Assembly (NCBI GenBank): GCA_014529385.2
Contig: CM043948.1
Span: forward strand, 22,073,951 to 22,137,950
Reading direction: 5' to 3'
DNA length: 64,000 bases
Origin: Adiantum capillus-veneris
Taxonomy: Eukaryota > Streptophyta > Polypodiopsida > Polypodiales > Pteridaceae
Under the pieces are notes generated by a model. It was not told the origin of the DNA, made no database searches, and saw nothing but the letters and a program-made list of their open reading frames with translations. Below, piece by piece: positions 1 through 10,489 of this stretch (position 1 is its first letter; each line of letters opens with the position of its first letter). The position numbers and the translations under genes are program-made.

Positions 1-415
1 GTGGCATGACAAAGATGTCTACCTCCACTTCTGTATTGAATTCTTTTACTTTGACCACATTCACAATGCCCACGCATTTCACTCTTACATTATTTGCCAT
101 TTTGGCTCGGCAAGGTGCCGGCCTACTTACCTCTAGTCCTAGATGGTGCATCATCTTTTCACTCATGACGTGTATTTGCACGCCACCATCTATGTAGACA
201 TTTGAGGTACGTTGCCCCTTGATATGGGCATCCATGGTTGGTAGGATGTCGTTGAGATCCCTTCCAGAGATAGCCCCAGCTATCCTAGGTCTTGATTTCC
301 TGGTACTCACCATTTTTGTCCATTGTCTCCTCATTCTTGGTGCAAGGTGGAGTAATTGGGGCCAAGTTATCTTCGGGCCCTGCATTAACACATCCTGAAC
401 TAAGTCATAGGGTTT
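1..415 (-). pseudogene. Ty3/Gypsy aspartic protease, 5' part (element E1), runs off the window
   Basis: Read on the minus strand, this continues the frame of the neighbouring gag after a single in-frame TGA (416-418). The frame is then open to the window edge. A retropepsin-like core is visible around 230-120: the motif VYIDGGVQIHVMSEKM resembles the catalytic D-[ST/G]-G loop of plant Ty3 proteases (here IDGG), followed by MHHLGLEV and, near the edge, VEVDIFVMP. The protease would process the Gag-Pol polyprotein in virus-like particles. RT, RNase H and integrase would lie outside the window, beyond position 1. Assignment to Ty3/Gypsy is firm; the lineage is not determined. Confidence 0.75.
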
Positions 416-1634
416 TCAATACTCACCTAGTGAGAAGTCCACAATGTCTATCTTCCATCGCGGTTTAGCTGCTTGCTTGCTACACTCGGCCTTCCCTTTC
501 ATTTTCTCTTCTCTTTGAGGGGCTTCCTCGTGCTTGGCACGCTGCACTCCCATAGCATCCACTTCTTCTACCTTCGCTTTCCCTTTGTGCTTCTCTGGAA
601 CTGATTCTTCTACCTTTGCCTTCCCTTTAGCCTCCAAGCTAATAACACTCACCGCTTGGTTCACAACAGGTGGTGGGGGTAGTGGTGGAATGAGAGGTTG
701 TGGTGGTGGTTGTTGTTGTACAGGTGGTCGAAGGAGTTGGACCGATGGGATCGGCCCTGGTTGCCTAGGTGGTGGTGGTCTTGCTCTTGGCGGAGAGATC
801 TGATTCTGTCTCCCCCCTCTATTGAAATTCTGCCTCCTTGGATGTGGGCAGTAGTACATACCATGGCCGTCTTCCCCGCAATTGTAGCAGTGGTACTCTT
901 GGTTCTGCCTTCGTTGTCCTCTCCCTTGTTGTGGATTCGTGAAAAGTGCATGCCCTTGCTGCACAGATGCACGGATAAACTCTCTAGTTGGGTGGTGATG
1001 CGACTCAGCAGGTCTTGCTGCTCCTCTGATTCCTCTTGCGGTTGGGCTCTATGACTGGCTGTTGCAGTCATTGGGGTTGGTCGTGCCGATCTTGTTTCCT
1101 TTGACTCGTTTACTCTTGCTTTCATGCGCAGCTTCTTGTCTTTAAGGCGGGCTACTTCTACTGCCAACTCATATGTTGCAGGAAACCTTCCCTTCACCTT
1201 CTCTCTAAGCGGCGACCACAGACCAGCAAGGAAACGGTCCTTCTTTAGGAAAATAGGCGCTCCTTCGCCTTCCTCTAGAGAGGTAACCCATCTCTCCCAT
1301 AAGTCCACAAATTTGGACTCGTAGGTGGCATACTCTAGCAGACGTCCCTACTTCAATTCCGTCAGTAGCTGCCATAGCTTCTCCGAGGTTGTGCCTCCAC
1401 CAAACCTCTTTACAAAAGCAGACCTTAACACATCCCATGCATTCTTGGTAGCCTGGGCCAATGCATTATACCATTTCTCGGCCTCTACTTTCATCAGTAG
1501 AGGAAAAATTCGAAGTCGTGAAGCGTCGTCATCTTTATTGAAGACGACACAAGCAATGTCGAAATCATCTAAAAAGTCAGTGGGAGATCTTCTCCCTTCT
1601 TTCCATTGAACGTGGGGAAAGAAACACTTGCCAT
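416..1634 (-). pseudogene. Ty3/Gypsy gag with CCHC zinc knuckle (element E1), frameshifted
   Basis: Capsid/nucleocapsid gene of the same element as the protease at 1-415. A plausible start is the ATG at 1634-1632, with an in-frame TGA just upstream. The capsid part includes FLDDFDIACVVFNKDD, AEKWYNALAQ and the retrotrans_gag-like WDVLRSAFVKRFGG. A basic linker follows, then the zinc knuckle CYNCGEDGHGMYYC (CX2CX4HX4C, near 885-840), and a proline-rich tail. Damage: a frameshift close to the N-terminus (about 1585), a TAG where a CAG codon is likely (about 1345), and a frame change near 965-1010. The gene ends at the TGA 416-418 and reopens at once into protease in the same frame, so that TGA may be a simple mutation rather than a programmed stop. 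Confidence 0.8.
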
Positions 1635-4430
1635 GGTAGTGACTCAGGAAATTACAAACCTTTTTTTTTTTTTTAAGATTAATGACAGTAGCGGCTTATA
1701 GCGGCTTTTTACAGGGTTGGGTGGATAGGTTAAAACAGGATAAAGATAGAAACATTAAAGGAATGGTGGTAATCCAATATGGGGATAATGATAGGGTTTG
1801 GGTAATTAAGGATTTCTCCTAGTACCGCCGCACCTAATAGGTACACGATCTTCTGTTGGTAGAAGATTTTCCTATCTACATAGATATTCACATGCATATG
1901 CTGTAGGAATCTGAACGGGAATGCTGTCGACCCGTTTTCCATCATGCAAAGAGGGTGGAGTACTTACTTATACTCTTACCATGCTAGTGTTGATGAGTCG
2001 GCACATCGAATAGGAGGTCGTCGCCTTTCATGGGAACACCCATCTGTAATTTTGTTTAGCAGTACTTGTACCTTAACAAGTCCGTCTAAGTATCCGGCAA
2101 TTTCTTGCCTCAAAATTGCTCCTGATACGTCGTGCTAAAAAGGGTCTAGAAAACAGATGTGACCAGCACCTAGGGACTTTGTCGTGACACATAATTGACA
2201 TAATGGCGCCAGTGTCAGTCTAGAGACTCATATTCTCCACATGTGGAATATGTCTCATATAAGGATGTGTGAAAAGGAACATCCTTCAAGTACTAGACGT
2301 ACTTGTGTGTGGAGGTAACTATAGACACTCTAGGACGGGAGTGAGAGGGACCCTCATTCATTGCTCCACACTGGCTAAACCGAACTCCTTGAGTTCCTAG
2401 ACCATGCTGTATCCCATGTGACAACATGTGCCATATTGAATCCTACAAGTGGATTCATAACAGCATAAGGCAGAAAGATAGATTGGACACTTGGCCCAAA
2501 ATACTGTGTGCCGACATGCCCTTGGCATGGCTCTATAACATTCAAGTGTATTTATACGTCTTGAAAAACCAAGCAAAGCATACTAAAAATGGAATAACAC
2601 CAAATCAATAGATGCGTACCTGGAGATTTGAACGTAATGTTCACTTACCCGTATGCAAATGGAGAGGAGCACGTCCCCTACCTGAAAAACAAACAGTATT
2701 TCACTGGGAACCCTGTTTGTTGCCTTTACTACCTAAGCCCGTGAATTAGAATCTACGTAGTCAAATCCCTTGATAAGACTTCTTTGTAGAAACTACTCAA
2801 CTAGGAGATAACGGTAACCAACATAGTTAACCGTCAGATTGAGTGGAATCAACTTAAAAAGTGTGTTCTTCTGCTACCTCGTGGTAGATTGTGGAATTAT
2901 TTCCTTAAAAGTAGAACTAAGAGAGATTGACTGTGATCCTCAATGCAGATCAAATTGTGATCCGTAATGCCTATGGGGTGATGTAGCAATTTCTCGCTGG
3001 GTCTTACCCCAAAACCGTATGTCCATAGATACTTCGTAGTGCTATAGAGAGAGCAAGAGACGCACATGAGTAAAATACCGATCCCTTACAACCATGTTGT
3101 CACCCCTGATTGCTGCGTCTATACTCCGTGGTAGAGATCAGCCTGTGTGAGGTTAAGATTATCAAAAAACACACATGAGCGTTTGCATTGAAAACATGTA
3201 GTGAAAAAAACTGACACCCTGAACATCCATAATGATATCTGTAATGACAAGATGCTCGCTTGTCAATTAACGTCAATGTGTACACCCCTGGGTAGAGTTG
3301 TTCGATCTTGAGAACAATCATCCAAGGAATACCAACAAGTGGATCTTATCCTAGATTTAGCAATGGCCCGTAGCGACCATGCGTGGTTCATAGCCCGTAT
3401 GGCAATGAGTGTTCAATCGATAAATCGATGAAATAAATGTGAATGGCACCTTGCCCAATTTGTAGCTGATAATTGTAGAGCATCGTGGCTCAGGAGAAAA
3501 CATGAAACAAACTTCGTAGAAAATTTTCATGTTGTACCTTAGGAAAAGAGGTGAAGAACGAATAGAGGAGCATACTGGGCTGAGGGACTTTCCTTAAATG
3601 TCTAGTTTGTGTGTGCCCAGAACTTGTGTGCTTAGACATCTTATGCCTGACTGGCAGCTTATTCTATAAGCATGCAACCATCTGACTGTATGATGCTCGC
3701 ATCTCAAGAGGGAACACAAGGCAAATCTTGATTGTCTACCGTGTATGGGTTGTGAATCCAGTAGGAGATTTTAGGTTGTTTTGTGTGCCTGGATAGAAAC
3801 CAAAAATTATGGGAAACAATGCATAACTAATAGTGTCCTTGACAGAGTGATTTGTGAGAGCGTAGTGTATACCATCTGGGTAGCATGCCTTGCATACAAA
3901 AACGAAATCCCGTGGCTACCGTGATAACCGTTGAAGTCAACACCCTAAGTGCCTTGCACCGGTTAGACTGGTAAGGATTCGATGAGATGATATCCTGAAT
4001 AATGTAGGTGCCCCAAACTTGGCTGACAACTGCTCTTGTCGCCGAGGTAATTGGAGTATGAATTAGAAGCCTTATGTCATGTAAAATGGGCCAAGCATTT
4101 GGTTTTTCATAATACTGTCCAAAGTAAATGCAAAACGTGAGTTGTAGGACACGTGTATCATATACACCCTAATTCAGTGATCTTGCATGCATCTCAGAAT
4201 GTTTTTGGCAGATCATATAAGCCGAGATGATGTGACTGGTCGTACTAAAAATGACTGTGGTAGACACAATTGGGGTTTGACAGTACCCAATTCAACAAAA
4301 AAAAAAAACGTACAATACACTGAAAATTCCATATTGAAGTATGATAAAATGGCTATGCATAACATATTCAAAAATCCATATAGCTACTGTGCCGTGCACC
4401 AAAACTGGAGTTTATGTCAAAGCACAAAAC
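1635..4430. other. Non-coding stretch without recognisable genes
   Basis: No frame on either strand shows a recognisable domain. By position the part next to 1634 should be the leader, and possibly the LTR, of element E1. I could not place a convincing TG...CA boundary or primer binding site. A TGGCGCC at about 2204-2210 has no adjoining LTR end that I can recognise. The left breakpoint of the proposed inversion may also lie here. Confidence 0.4.
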
Positions 4431-5197
4431 TCATGCATCATGCTTAAGTTTTTCGACATGTGGGCACTGCTTTTTTTGATGTGTTCCTAAGCAAGTAAAG
4501 CATAATTTTTGACTTTTTGCACGTTGAAATTTGGATGGTGATAGGCACTTCTTGACCACATTGGTTGTGCCCTGATTTGTTCTGACAACCGAAGTATTGT
4601 GGACATGTTGGACCTCTTTGGTCATAGCTGGTAAATTGGCAACCCTCTGGGTTGCTGGAAAGTGGAGAGCTGATTCTGGTAGCATTCTGTAAATTAGTTG
4701 TGTAAGATTTTCTACTTGTGTAACCAAGATTTGAACTCTAACAACGAGCTTGCGAAATCGGGCATCAAGAGTTTTCCAGTCCTGTCGAGTGACAAACTCC
4801 CTGGCATCTGGCAATTGACTGTCATCCTCTAGAATATCCAACACGCTCTGTGGAGGAGGGGTTGACAAACGAGGAGACAGAGATTGATCACCTGGGTTTG
4901 CACCATCCATCCCTGTTGGGCCACCACGAGGGTACTCTCCGTGAGAGTATCCGGCCCCATGACATCCACACATGGAGCCCATTCGATATATTCAAAGTCA
5001 AACATGTGTTGATCATCAATTTTCGCACTCATGGAGAATCTGTGTTGTGCAAACAAAAGAGAAAATAGTACCTTGGAATGCAACAAAAACTCGTAACCGT
5101 ATCGAACACAAAGGTAGTTAGCCGTGCTAACCTCGCCAGCGGTCGTAAAGAAGGTGAATTTCCAATCCCGATAGAATTGGCGAAGAGGTGAAATCAC
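4431..5197 (-). pseudogene. Gag-like coding region with a C-terminal zinc knuckle (probably element L)
   Basis: Two overlapping minus-strand frames, 5197-4829 and 4982-4431, look like one frame-shifted reading frame. The upstream frame contains MSAKIDDQHMFDFEYIEW. The downstream one has SVLDILEDDSQLPDAREFV, a possible helical segment (VQILVTQVENLTQLIYRML) and ends with CFTCLGTHQKKQCPH, which fits a shortened knuckle CX2CX3HX4C. It lies downstream (minus direction) of the 172-bp LTR and PBS at 5975-6146, which is where gag of element L should be. I do not recognise a specific gag family, so the gag call rests on position and the zinc motif. Confidence 0.4.
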
Positions 5198-5961
5198 CGA
5201 GGAACTTCAGCACTGGCTCGTAGCAGGTTGCAATAATTAACTGGGTAATTATTTCTTCAACTGAACTGAACGTCTAAGTCGAAATCGGATTGTAAATCCC
5301 AAGCCACCACGAAATCAGCACATGATTTGCAGTCGAGGATGCCCTTGCAAACACCGATGTATGCGTCATATGCTTCGGCGAAGTTATGGTTACGGTGTAT
5401 GGTGGACTCGGGTGGTGCTTTGAATGACTCTTGAAGTCGTTGCTAAAAAACATTAGGTGCTATAATTTCTGCAGTAGTCGGACCTTGGGAAGTTCGTAGT
5501 GAAATTTTCTTGCTCGAATTGCTCGGCTTGCTTCACCGGAGGCTTGCAAGCACTTGTTTATGCCGCCCGGTTGGTGGGAAGAGCCTTCGACTTATGGCCA
5601 AACTTCAAATCCAATGGCCCAAGGCCGTTTTAATGTGAAAACTCAAGCCCCCAAAGCGCAGGCAGCGAGCAGCAACAACTGACGAAGATGATGATGATGA
5701 TGGTGTGGCTCGCACAAACCGGCTACGGCCGCGGGAAGTTGGCTCAAGCCCTGTCTCCTGAGGGCGCTCCTTCCTAGCCCAAGAGAGCGTCAAGACATGC
5801 ACCACACACACACCTCCAAAACAAGAAGCTTTCCCGATTTAGGCAAGATCCACGGCTATTTTGAGAAAAAAGCCTTATAAGGCTGCGGTTCTCACCTAAA
5901 GGCCCTATTTTTAGGAGCCAAAGGTGACGACGCCTAGAGAGAGGGTGGAAGAGAGTCCCAA
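5198..5961 (-). other. Leader-side region of element L, with an unassigned open stretch
   Basis: This lies between the primer binding site of L and the gag-like region. On the minus strand an open stretch of about 65 codons ends at a TGA at 5259-5257; it includes NHNFAEAYDAYIGVCKGI and ADFVVAWDLQSDFDLD, which I do not recognise. A short (GAT)n tract sits near 5685-5702. No splice or promoter signal could be fixed. Confidence 0.3.
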
Positions 5962-5973
5962 GCTCTAATACCA
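5962..5973 (-). promoter_or_regulatory. Primer binding site of element L
   Basis: TGGTATTAGAGC on the minus strand, one base after the LTR end, matches the plant initiator-Met tRNA type PBS (TGGTATCAGAGC) with one change. It shows that the LTR at 5975-6146 is the 5' LTR of an element reading toward lower coordinates. Confidence 0.75.
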
Positions 5974-5974
5974 G

Positions 5975-6146
5975 TGTAAGAAACTATGCAATTAGGCTCT
6001 CCTGGATCCTCCTCCCAACCTCCCTTTATAGGTGGGCTCCTAGCCCCTTGCCCTAGATGGATCCCCTATCCACACTGCCTAGCCCGGCCCTTGGCCGTAG
6101 TCCTTGCGTAGTCTAGTTCTTAGGGTACAGTACCCTTGTCCTGACA
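5975..6146 (-). mobile_element. 5' LTR of element L (172 bp)
   Basis: On the minus strand it begins TGTCAGGACAAGGG and ends GTTTCTTACA, with CCTATAAAGGG as a likely TATA box near 6040. It pairs with the equally long LTR at 61526-61697; I count about 10 differences in 172 bases. The flank on the host side is acaaa at 6147-6151 (TTTGT on the minus strand), identical to the TTTGT after the other LTR. The LTR cuts the integrase gene of element H inside an IVQEGL segment. Confidence 0.9.
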
Positions 6147-6759
6147 ACAAACCTTCCTGAACAATTTTCTTTGCAATTATCCCCCTTGAAAAATGACCAC
6201 TTGCATCACTTGCATGTGCCTTAGCCAAAATTAATGTTTGTTCAAACTTGGGAACACATATCCTCAAAACTTGATCAACCTCTTTTTTATAAAGAGCTCC
6301 CACAACTACTGTAATGTCCTACTCCTCCAAGCCAGCTTCTTGCTCTTTACAATTGAGATTTCTTTTGGAAGAAGTCCTTGTAGAAAAAACTGTAATATTT
6401 CTTAATACAAAGAATGTTCAAAATCAACAAGTTCAACTGGAAATAAGTCTAAATTAGGTAGCTCATCTATTGGTATAGTTGGATCTTCTCCATTAGCCAA
6501 CCTACTCAAATAGTTAACTACCACATGCTCTTGTCTTGGTTTATGAATTATTGAGTAGTCAAACTCTTGCATCAACAAAACTCATATGGTCAATCTCCTA
6601 GTAAGGTGAGCTTTGTTGAACAAATTGATTAGAGCTTGATGATCCACATGATTCACTACTTTATTTGTCAACAAGTAATGCCTAAATTACTGCAATCCAA
6701 AATTCATCCCTAAATATTCTCTTTTAGTAACTGCATGATTGTTCTATGTAAGTGTCAAG
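6147..6759 (-). pseudogene. Ty3/Gypsy RNase H and integrase N-terminus (element H, third piece)
   Basis: Minus-strand coding remnant. RNase H is recognised by KREYLGMNFGLQ, FRHYLLTNKVVNHVDHQALI and HKPRQEHVVVNYLSRLANG (about 6740-6470). The integrase zinc-binding domain follows: LYKKEVDQVLRICVPKFEQT, then AKAHASDASGHFSRG, with His residues in HX6H spacing. The domain is cut at 6147 by the L LTR, before its CX2C pair. Upstream (minus direction) the gene continues at 16079 beyond Copia element C2, and downstream it appears to resume at 61698 on the plus strand. Internal stops and indels show it is dead. Confidence 0.85.
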
Positions 6760-7363
6760 TGTTAAGTACGGAACTTGATTTACCCCTTGTAAATTTTTGT
6801 ATTATAAACGCACATTTGTAAGGCCCCTATTATGAGGAGAAGCCATCGTGCGTGAAGAAAAATCACTCGTCGAAAACCAATTTTTTTTCACCAAAATATT
6901 CCTTTTGGCTAGAATATTATGGCCGGACGGCAACTGAAAAGTAGTCAAAAAATGGCCGGTGGGTTGACCGGTGTGGCAGGTGGTCGAAAGTCAATGGCCA
7001 ATGGGCGGTGATAGAATCCAATGTCCGGTGGCCGAGTTTCAAGATGGACTTGTCTTCTCAAGGGCGACCACACATGGGTGCATTGGAGAGTCCAAGTCAG
7101 GGACTTTTCAACACAAGGGCGGCTACCCACGGCTGCCTCTCTCCCATGAGAGAGGGCAACCCTTTTGGCCTTTAAAAGGAGGACTCTTCTACACACAAAA
7201 ATGGATTGTGAAGAATTGTGGTGCATTGTGAAGTTGATGTGAAGTGGTGAGAGGGAAGCAAGGCGGGAGCTCCAAAAGGGTATAATCCCTTTGTAATCTA
7301 CTTCTTGTTTTGAAGCACTAAAACCATTGAGTGGTTTCTTTTTGGTGAACCACGTATACCGTG

Positions 7364-7420
<57 letters not shown>

Positions 7421-7505
7421 CTATAATCTCTCATGTGTGAAAATTATCTCTCTCCATTAAGTAAACTACTCAATTATCTATTTAGCTACGCCCTATTTCC
7501 TAACA
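6760..7505 (+). mobile_element. 5' LTR of Copia element C2 (746 bp)
   Basis: Starts TGTTAAGTACGG and ends TTTCCTAACA. It contains CTTTAAAAGGAGG (likely TATA region, about 7165-7185) and a (CT)n tract at 7369-7418. It is followed by a PBS at 7508. The 5-bp flank TCAAG at 6755-6759 is repeated at 16079-16083, after the matching 3' LTR. Confidence 0.92.
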
Positions 7506-7507
7506 AC

Positions 7508-7519
7508 TGGTATCGGAGC
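7508..7519 (+). promoter_or_regulatory. Primer binding site of C2
   Basis: TGGTATCGGAGC, two bases after the LTR, is an iMet-type PBS with one change from TGGTATCAGAGC. Confidence 0.8.
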
Positions 7520-7579
7520 AAGGTTTGCTCGTAGGCTAAAGTATCTCAAGGAAAGGATTCCTTGAATTGAGTGGAAGTA

Positions 7580-8018
7580 ATGGCGGAGGAAGGGAAGCTC
7601 AAGATCAAGAAGTTCAACGACAAGAAATACCAACCCTGGAAGATGCAAATTGAAGACTATCTCTACCAGAAGGACCTTTATTAGCCACTAGCAAGTCTTG
7701 CAAAGAAGCCCGCAACAATGGAAGATGAAGCATGGATTTTCCTTGACCAAAAGGCATTAGGAACAATCCACCTAAGCTTGGCGTCAATGGTGGCTTTCAA
7801 CATTTCGGAGATGAAGACCACGGAGGACTTGATGAAGTCACTTGATGGTCTCTACAAGAAACCATCGGCATCCAATAAGGTATTTCTCATGAAGCGCTCG
7901 TTCAATCTAAAGATTACAGAGAATGGTTCATCTCCAGACCACCTAAATGACTTTAACACCATCACAAGTCAACTTTAATCGGTGAAAATCAATTTTGATG
8001 ATGAAGTGCGAGCCTCAG
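7580..8018 (+). pseudogene. Ty1/Copia gag, N-terminal part (C2)
   Basis: Starts with an ATG in the usual place after the PBS: MAEEGKLKIKKFNDKKYQ, then WKMQIEDYLYQKDLY and a TAG. The frame reopens as EDEAWIFLDQKALGTIHLSL and LYKKPSASNKVFLMKRSFNL, ending DHLNDFNTITSQL and a TAA at 7976-7978. This is the UBN2/gag domain of plant Copia elements, which builds the virus-like particle. Past about 8018 the gag reading is lost in an unrelated insert, and the zinc knuckle resumes near 8770. Confidence 0.8.
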
Positions 8019-8768
8019 GGGGTGCACTATGTAATCATGTTAATGTATAGCGTGACTTCAAAAGGAGGGGTTTTAAAATACAAAAAATTTAGGCAATTTA
8101 CATTAAAATTAGTGATTTTTATTGCCATAAGATCTAATATCTAACCAACCCAATGATTTTCTCATATTACATTGATCATTTAATGTGGGAGAATAAACAA
8201 GAACAAGGGTTAGAATATAGACATGTGCTTACAGATCTATCTCAACACGGGGCCAATGGTAAAGGGGTCCAAATGAGAGATGTTCTGTCAAAGAGCAAGG
8301 CTAATCAATGGAGCTTAAAAGACCTTAGGGTTAGCTCCATTGAAGACCTTCAAAGGTTAGTGTGAAAAAGTCCTTTGAACTTAGGTAAGCTAGGGCTGAG
8401 CTTGTGGTGGGAACCCGGCCCAAGCTTAAGGTGCTTGATGTGCTTTCCGACTAGGGAGCATGAGGTGCTTGTGGGAACACTACCCAAGCTTGAGGTGCTT
8501 TGTCATGCTTGTTGACTAAGGTTCTTGGGGATAAGGTGTGCAAAAGTCAACAACTATCCCTACAAGAGGCGAGCCCTACAAGAGGAGGTAGAGAGAGAAC
8601 ACACACCCTCACACAAGGTAAGCTTGGTTCAAAGAAAGCATATAGAACACTTGTCAAGTCAACAACTATCCCTACAAGGAGGGGGCGAGCCCTACAAGAG
8701 GGGGGTCGAGAGAGAATACACACACCCTCACACAAGGTAAGCTTGGTTCAAAGAAAGCATATAGGACA
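8019..8768. other. Unassigned insert inside C2 gag, with a 112-bp tandem duplication
   Basis: About 750 bp that plant Copia elements would not have here. It separates the gag core from its zinc knuckle. No domain was recognised. Two copies of a roughly 112-bp unit occur at 8546-8657 and 8658-8768, sharing GTCAACAACTATCCCTACAA and CCCTCACACAAGGTAAGC. Short rearranged repeats of the type AAGCTTGAGGTGCTT occur near 8410-8510. I found no target duplication or terminal repeat that would name the inserted element. Confidence 0.45.
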
Positions 8769-9940
8769 CTAAAAGAGGAAGGCGTAAGGAGAGGTTCAAA
8801 AACCAAAAGGGTCGTGATCACTCAAGACGGAGAAAGTCACGCACAAAGTCAGTCCTTGAATGTTGGAACTGCGGCAAGAAGGGACACGTCAAGAAGGATT
8901 GCTAAGAAGAAGAAGGAGTTGGAGTCTCAAGACAACAAGACAACATCGGAGGCCAATGTGGCAGGTAAAGTAGAGCAAGATGCTCTAATTCTCTCATGAG
9001 ACAATGTGTCTCTTGGATAGTAGATTTTGGGGCTTCATTCCATGCGACACCACACAAGCAACATTTCCAAGACTACACCAAAGGTAATTTTGGGTATGTA
9101 TACTTGGGAGATGATGAAGCTTGTGAAATTGTCGACAAAGGTACAATTTGTGTCAAAACTGTCTAACAAAAATGAATGGAATTTTAAAGATGCTAGGCAT
9201 GTTCCTTCTCTTTGCAAAAAATTGATCTCTACGGGACAATTGGATGATGAAGAACATTGCATTCAAAAACAAATGGTGGAAGATCTCAAAGGGATCTTTG
9301 GTGGTTTCCAAGGGAGAAAAGGTTGGTACACTTTACTTGTATAGTCAACACTCAATCTTCAACTTAAGCAATAGCTAAGAAGTCGACAATGCGGTGTGGC
9401 ACTATCGGCTTGGGCATATGAGTGCCAAAGGAATGCAAATCCTTCAATCAAAGAAGCTTCTACCAGGTTTGAAAGAAGTGGACTTAGAGTTCTGTGAAGA
9501 TTGTGTTTATGGTAAACAAAAGAGGGTAAAATTCCTAAAAGCAAGAAATGAAAGAAAAAATAAAAAACTTGAATTGGTTAATTCTGATGTTTGGGGTCTT
9601 GCAAGTACACCATCGCTTGTGGCTCATTGTACTATGTAACATTCATAGATGATGCAACTAAAAAAACATGGGTTTATGTCATGAAGAATAAATCCAATGT
9701 GTTTTCCATATTTCAAAGGTGGAAAGCCTTTGTGGAGAATGAAGTAGATACCTCAGATATGACAATGGAGGTGAATATTGCAGCCAAGCTTTTGAAAACT
9801 TTTGTGATGGCATTCAAAGATCAAGACAACCTTAAGGACACCTCAACAAAATGAAATTTCCAAAAGGATGAACAAAATAATTATAAAGCGAGCACGAAGC
9901 ATGTGGCTACATGCAGGCTTACCACTTGAGCTTTGGGCAG
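8769..9940 (+). pseudogene. Ty1/Copia zinc knuckle, protease and integrase (C2)
   Basis: The zinc knuckle CWNCGKKGHVKKDC lies near 8867-8908. The protease is seen as WIVDFGASFHATPHKQHF, where DFG stands in place of the usual catalytic DSG, and then KDARHVPSLCKKLISTGQLD. The integrase zinc domain is VWHYRLGHMSAKGMQILQSK ... EFCEDCVYGKQ, followed by SLYYVTFIDDATKKTWVYVM of the core. The core is interrupted by stops and indels near 9635 and 9770. Order (gag-protease-integrase-RT) is Copia type. Confidence 0.82.
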
Positions 9941-10489
9941 AAGCAGTAAGTATGTCTGTGTATTTGATCAATCAGTCACCCTCAATGGCATTGTATGGGG
10001 GGAGTTCCAAACGATGCATGGACAAGTAAACCAGTTTGGGTTTCTCAAAGTGTTTGGGTGTGAGGCTTTCATGCACATAGAAGCCTAAGATCAAATCTAG
10101 ATGCAAAGTCCAAAAAATGTTTCTTTATTGGCTATGGAGAAGGTGACTCTGGGTTTCACCAATGGAATCCTGAAGATGGTAAAATATTTAGAGTAGGGAT
10201 GTAATTTTTAATGAACAAAATATGTACAAAGATTACTTGGAAAGAAAACAAACAAAAGAAGCAGGTGAGGAGTACATGGAGCTTGAGGACAGTGAAGACT
10301 CAAGGAGTGCAAACGCTGACAACATACAATAACATCAACCAAATGAGGAGCCTCAACCTACTCCCCAAAGATCTACAAGAGAAAGTAGACCTCCAGAAAT
10401 CTTTATTCCTTCCTTCAACCATCTCTTGATCTCAAATTTTGGAGAGCCAAAATCATATGAGGAAGCTATGCAACACGAATCCAAAGAAG

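Noticed and set aside
2204-2221. TGGCGCC sequence considered as a primer binding site
   Set aside because: No LTR end beside it on either strand and the following bases do not match the site found in P and M.
4829-5197. Host gene with an intron (GT...CACAACACAG near 5095-5045, minus)
   Set aside because: Splice-like signals are weak and the region lies inside an LTR element; no host protein recognised.
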